Source of the DNA: Candidatus Cloacimonadota bacterium
GTDB lineage: Bacteria > Cloacimonadota > Cloacimonadia > Cloacimonadales > Cloacimonadaceae
DNA: 5,401 nucleotides
Assembly: GCA_012519465.1 (NCBI GenBank)
Contig: JAAYQD010000277.1
Coordinates: 1-5,401, forward strand
Direction: 5' to 3'
Shown: in pieces, positions 4,765 to 5,401 of the stretch
How positions within the stretch are numbered: position 1 is the stretch's first letter
How the letters are laid out: the number at the start of each line of letters is the position of its first letter
Translations under genes and position numbers: made by a program
The notes under the pieces: model-generated
Databases searched by the model: none
The model's input: only the letters and a program-made list of their open reading frames with translations
What the model was told of the DNA's origin: nothing

Positions 4765-5401
4765 CTAAAAAGATATCTTTAGTATTCAGCGTAGGCTTGA
4801 TGCTCTGTGGGCTGCTCTTTGCCCAAAGCCCCAACCTGGCGGAGCGCCCCAAACCCATAGACACACCCCAGTACGGGATTGATGCCCTGTTCCTTAGCCA
4901 AGCCCAGAAAGATGCAATAAATACCATTGAGATCAATCACCAAAAACAGATGATCGATCTGAAAGCCGCTGTGGATAAAGCCAATCTGGATATCAAACAA
5001 GCCATACATAAAGAAAACTTTGCAGATGCCAAAAAGCATTATACCACCCTTTTTAATAAAATGAAAGAGATGGCTGATGCCCGCATGGACCTGATGCAGG
5101 CAGTGTTGAAAGAGCTGAATGACCAACAAAAACTGATGATGAAAGCCAAGGATGAACACTTCGACTTTTCCGGCTGGGAAAGCTATGGAATTTGGGGTGG
5201 AACCCAGTGGATGCAGGGCTTTGGGTGGCCAGGTGTGTTTGGGCAGCCAAAACAAGAAGAAGATACTACTGGGACATGGGAGAGGCAGCTTAACGAAAAC
5301 GCTCAAGCATTTGAAAGAGCCAGCTCATCCATCTTTGGACAACAACCAACGGAAGAGCCATCCGTCACCATTCAGCCCAAAGAACCAACAGTACAAGACA
5401 A
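4761..5401 (+). CDS. Secreted Spy/CpxP-like LTxxQ protein with Gly/Trp-rich segment, 3' end beyond window
   Basis: The frame is open from ATG 4761 to the window edge (213 codons and two bases, no stop). A signal peptide is clear: MTKK, hydrophobic 5-20, probable cleavage after LLFA (18-21). C16 is not in a lipobox, so it is probably not a lipoprotein. Residues 40-130 form long amphipathic helices bracketed by two LTxxQ-type motifs, LSQAQ (45-49) and LNDQQ (119-123), the hallmark of Spy and CpxP periplasmic chaperones. After them comes an unusual segment rich in Gly and aromatic residues (135-163, with W139, W145, W150, W156), then a polar Gln/Glu/Pro/Thr-rich tail not seen in ordinary Spy/CpxP, which ends near its second motif. 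It starts within an ATGA overlap behind AAGGAG. As the last visible gene of the sigma/anti-sigma unit, it is a likely effector of that regulon. Function is inferred. Confidence 0.8.
   Translation, partial: MTKKISLVFSVGLMLCGLLFAQSPNLAERPKPIDTPQYGIDALFLSQAQKDAINTIEINHQKQMIDLKAAVDKANLDIKQAIHKENFADAKKHYTTLFNKMKEMADARMDLMQAVLKELNDQQKLMMKAKDEHFDFSGWESYGIWGGTQWMQGFGWPGVFGQPKQEEDTTGTWERQLNENAQAFERASSSIFGQQPTEEPSVTIQPKEPTVQD

Noticed and set aside
4779..5306. Minus-strand open frame of 175 codons at the right edge
   Set aside because: It lies opposite the Spy-like gene, which has a signal peptide, two LTxxQ motifs and a good ribosome site. The Phe/Ile/Leu-rich antisense product is composition-driven.
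1..5401. CRISPR array, tRNA or rRNA gene, insertion sequence or attachment site
   Set aside because: No regularly spaced direct repeats, cloverleaf-like gene, transposase motif or terminal inverted repeats were seen. The space is almost fully taken by coding sequence.

Overview
The window carries ten genes, all on the + strand and tightly packed, with roughly balanced base composition by eye. It looks like chromosome from an anaerobic or microaerophilic Gram-negative bacterium. The anaerobe inference rests on the superoxide reductase, rubrerythrin and rubredoxin genes. The Gram-negative inference rests on MltG and two exported Spy/CpxP-like proteins. The overall style resembles Cloacimonadota or a related FCB-group lineage, but that is a guess from protein style with no marker gene behind it.

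Layout. 1-798 is the 3' part of mltG (endolytic murein transglycosylase), cut by the left window edge. 799-923 is a gap with a small inverted repeat and a good candidate sigma-70 promoter. 924-2074 is a three-gene oxygen-defence operon: two-iron superoxide reductase (desulfoferrodoxin), rubrerythrin, and a short-loop rubredoxin of 47 residues. A strong rho-independent terminator follows at 2087-2126. From 2148 the genes touch or overlap almost without a break: a rubredoxin-less rubrerythrin/ferritin-like diiron protein (2148-2600), tsaB (2579-3298), an ECF sigma factor (3305-3802), a zinc-finger anti-sigma factor with one membrane segment (3858-4292), a membrane-anchored Spy/CpxP/CnrX-like protein (4285-4764), and a secreted LTxxQ-type Spy-like protein (4761 to beyond the right edge).

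How they fit together. Rubredoxin can feed electrons to both superoxide reductase and rubrerythrin, so the first operon forms a superoxide-to-peroxide-to-water route. The second diiron protein lies just past the terminator and is tied to tsaB by a 22-base overlap. The last four genes look like a self-contained envelope-stress or metal-sensing unit: sigma factor, membrane anti-sigma, anchored periplasmic sensor-like protein, and a soluble periplasmic chaperone-like protein with an unusual Gly/Trp-rich segment. This recalls CnrYXH (sigma, anti-sigma, periplasmic metal sensor), but with a different gene order, a ZAS-type anti-sigma and a second Spy-like member. It is the least ordinary part of the window.

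Start-site notes: the anti-sigma gene is best started at ATG 3858 and the anchored Spy-like gene at ATG 4285, each behind a good Shine-Dalgarno sequence. The rubredoxin gene and the right-edge gene are easily missed, one because it is short and the other because it has no stop in the window.
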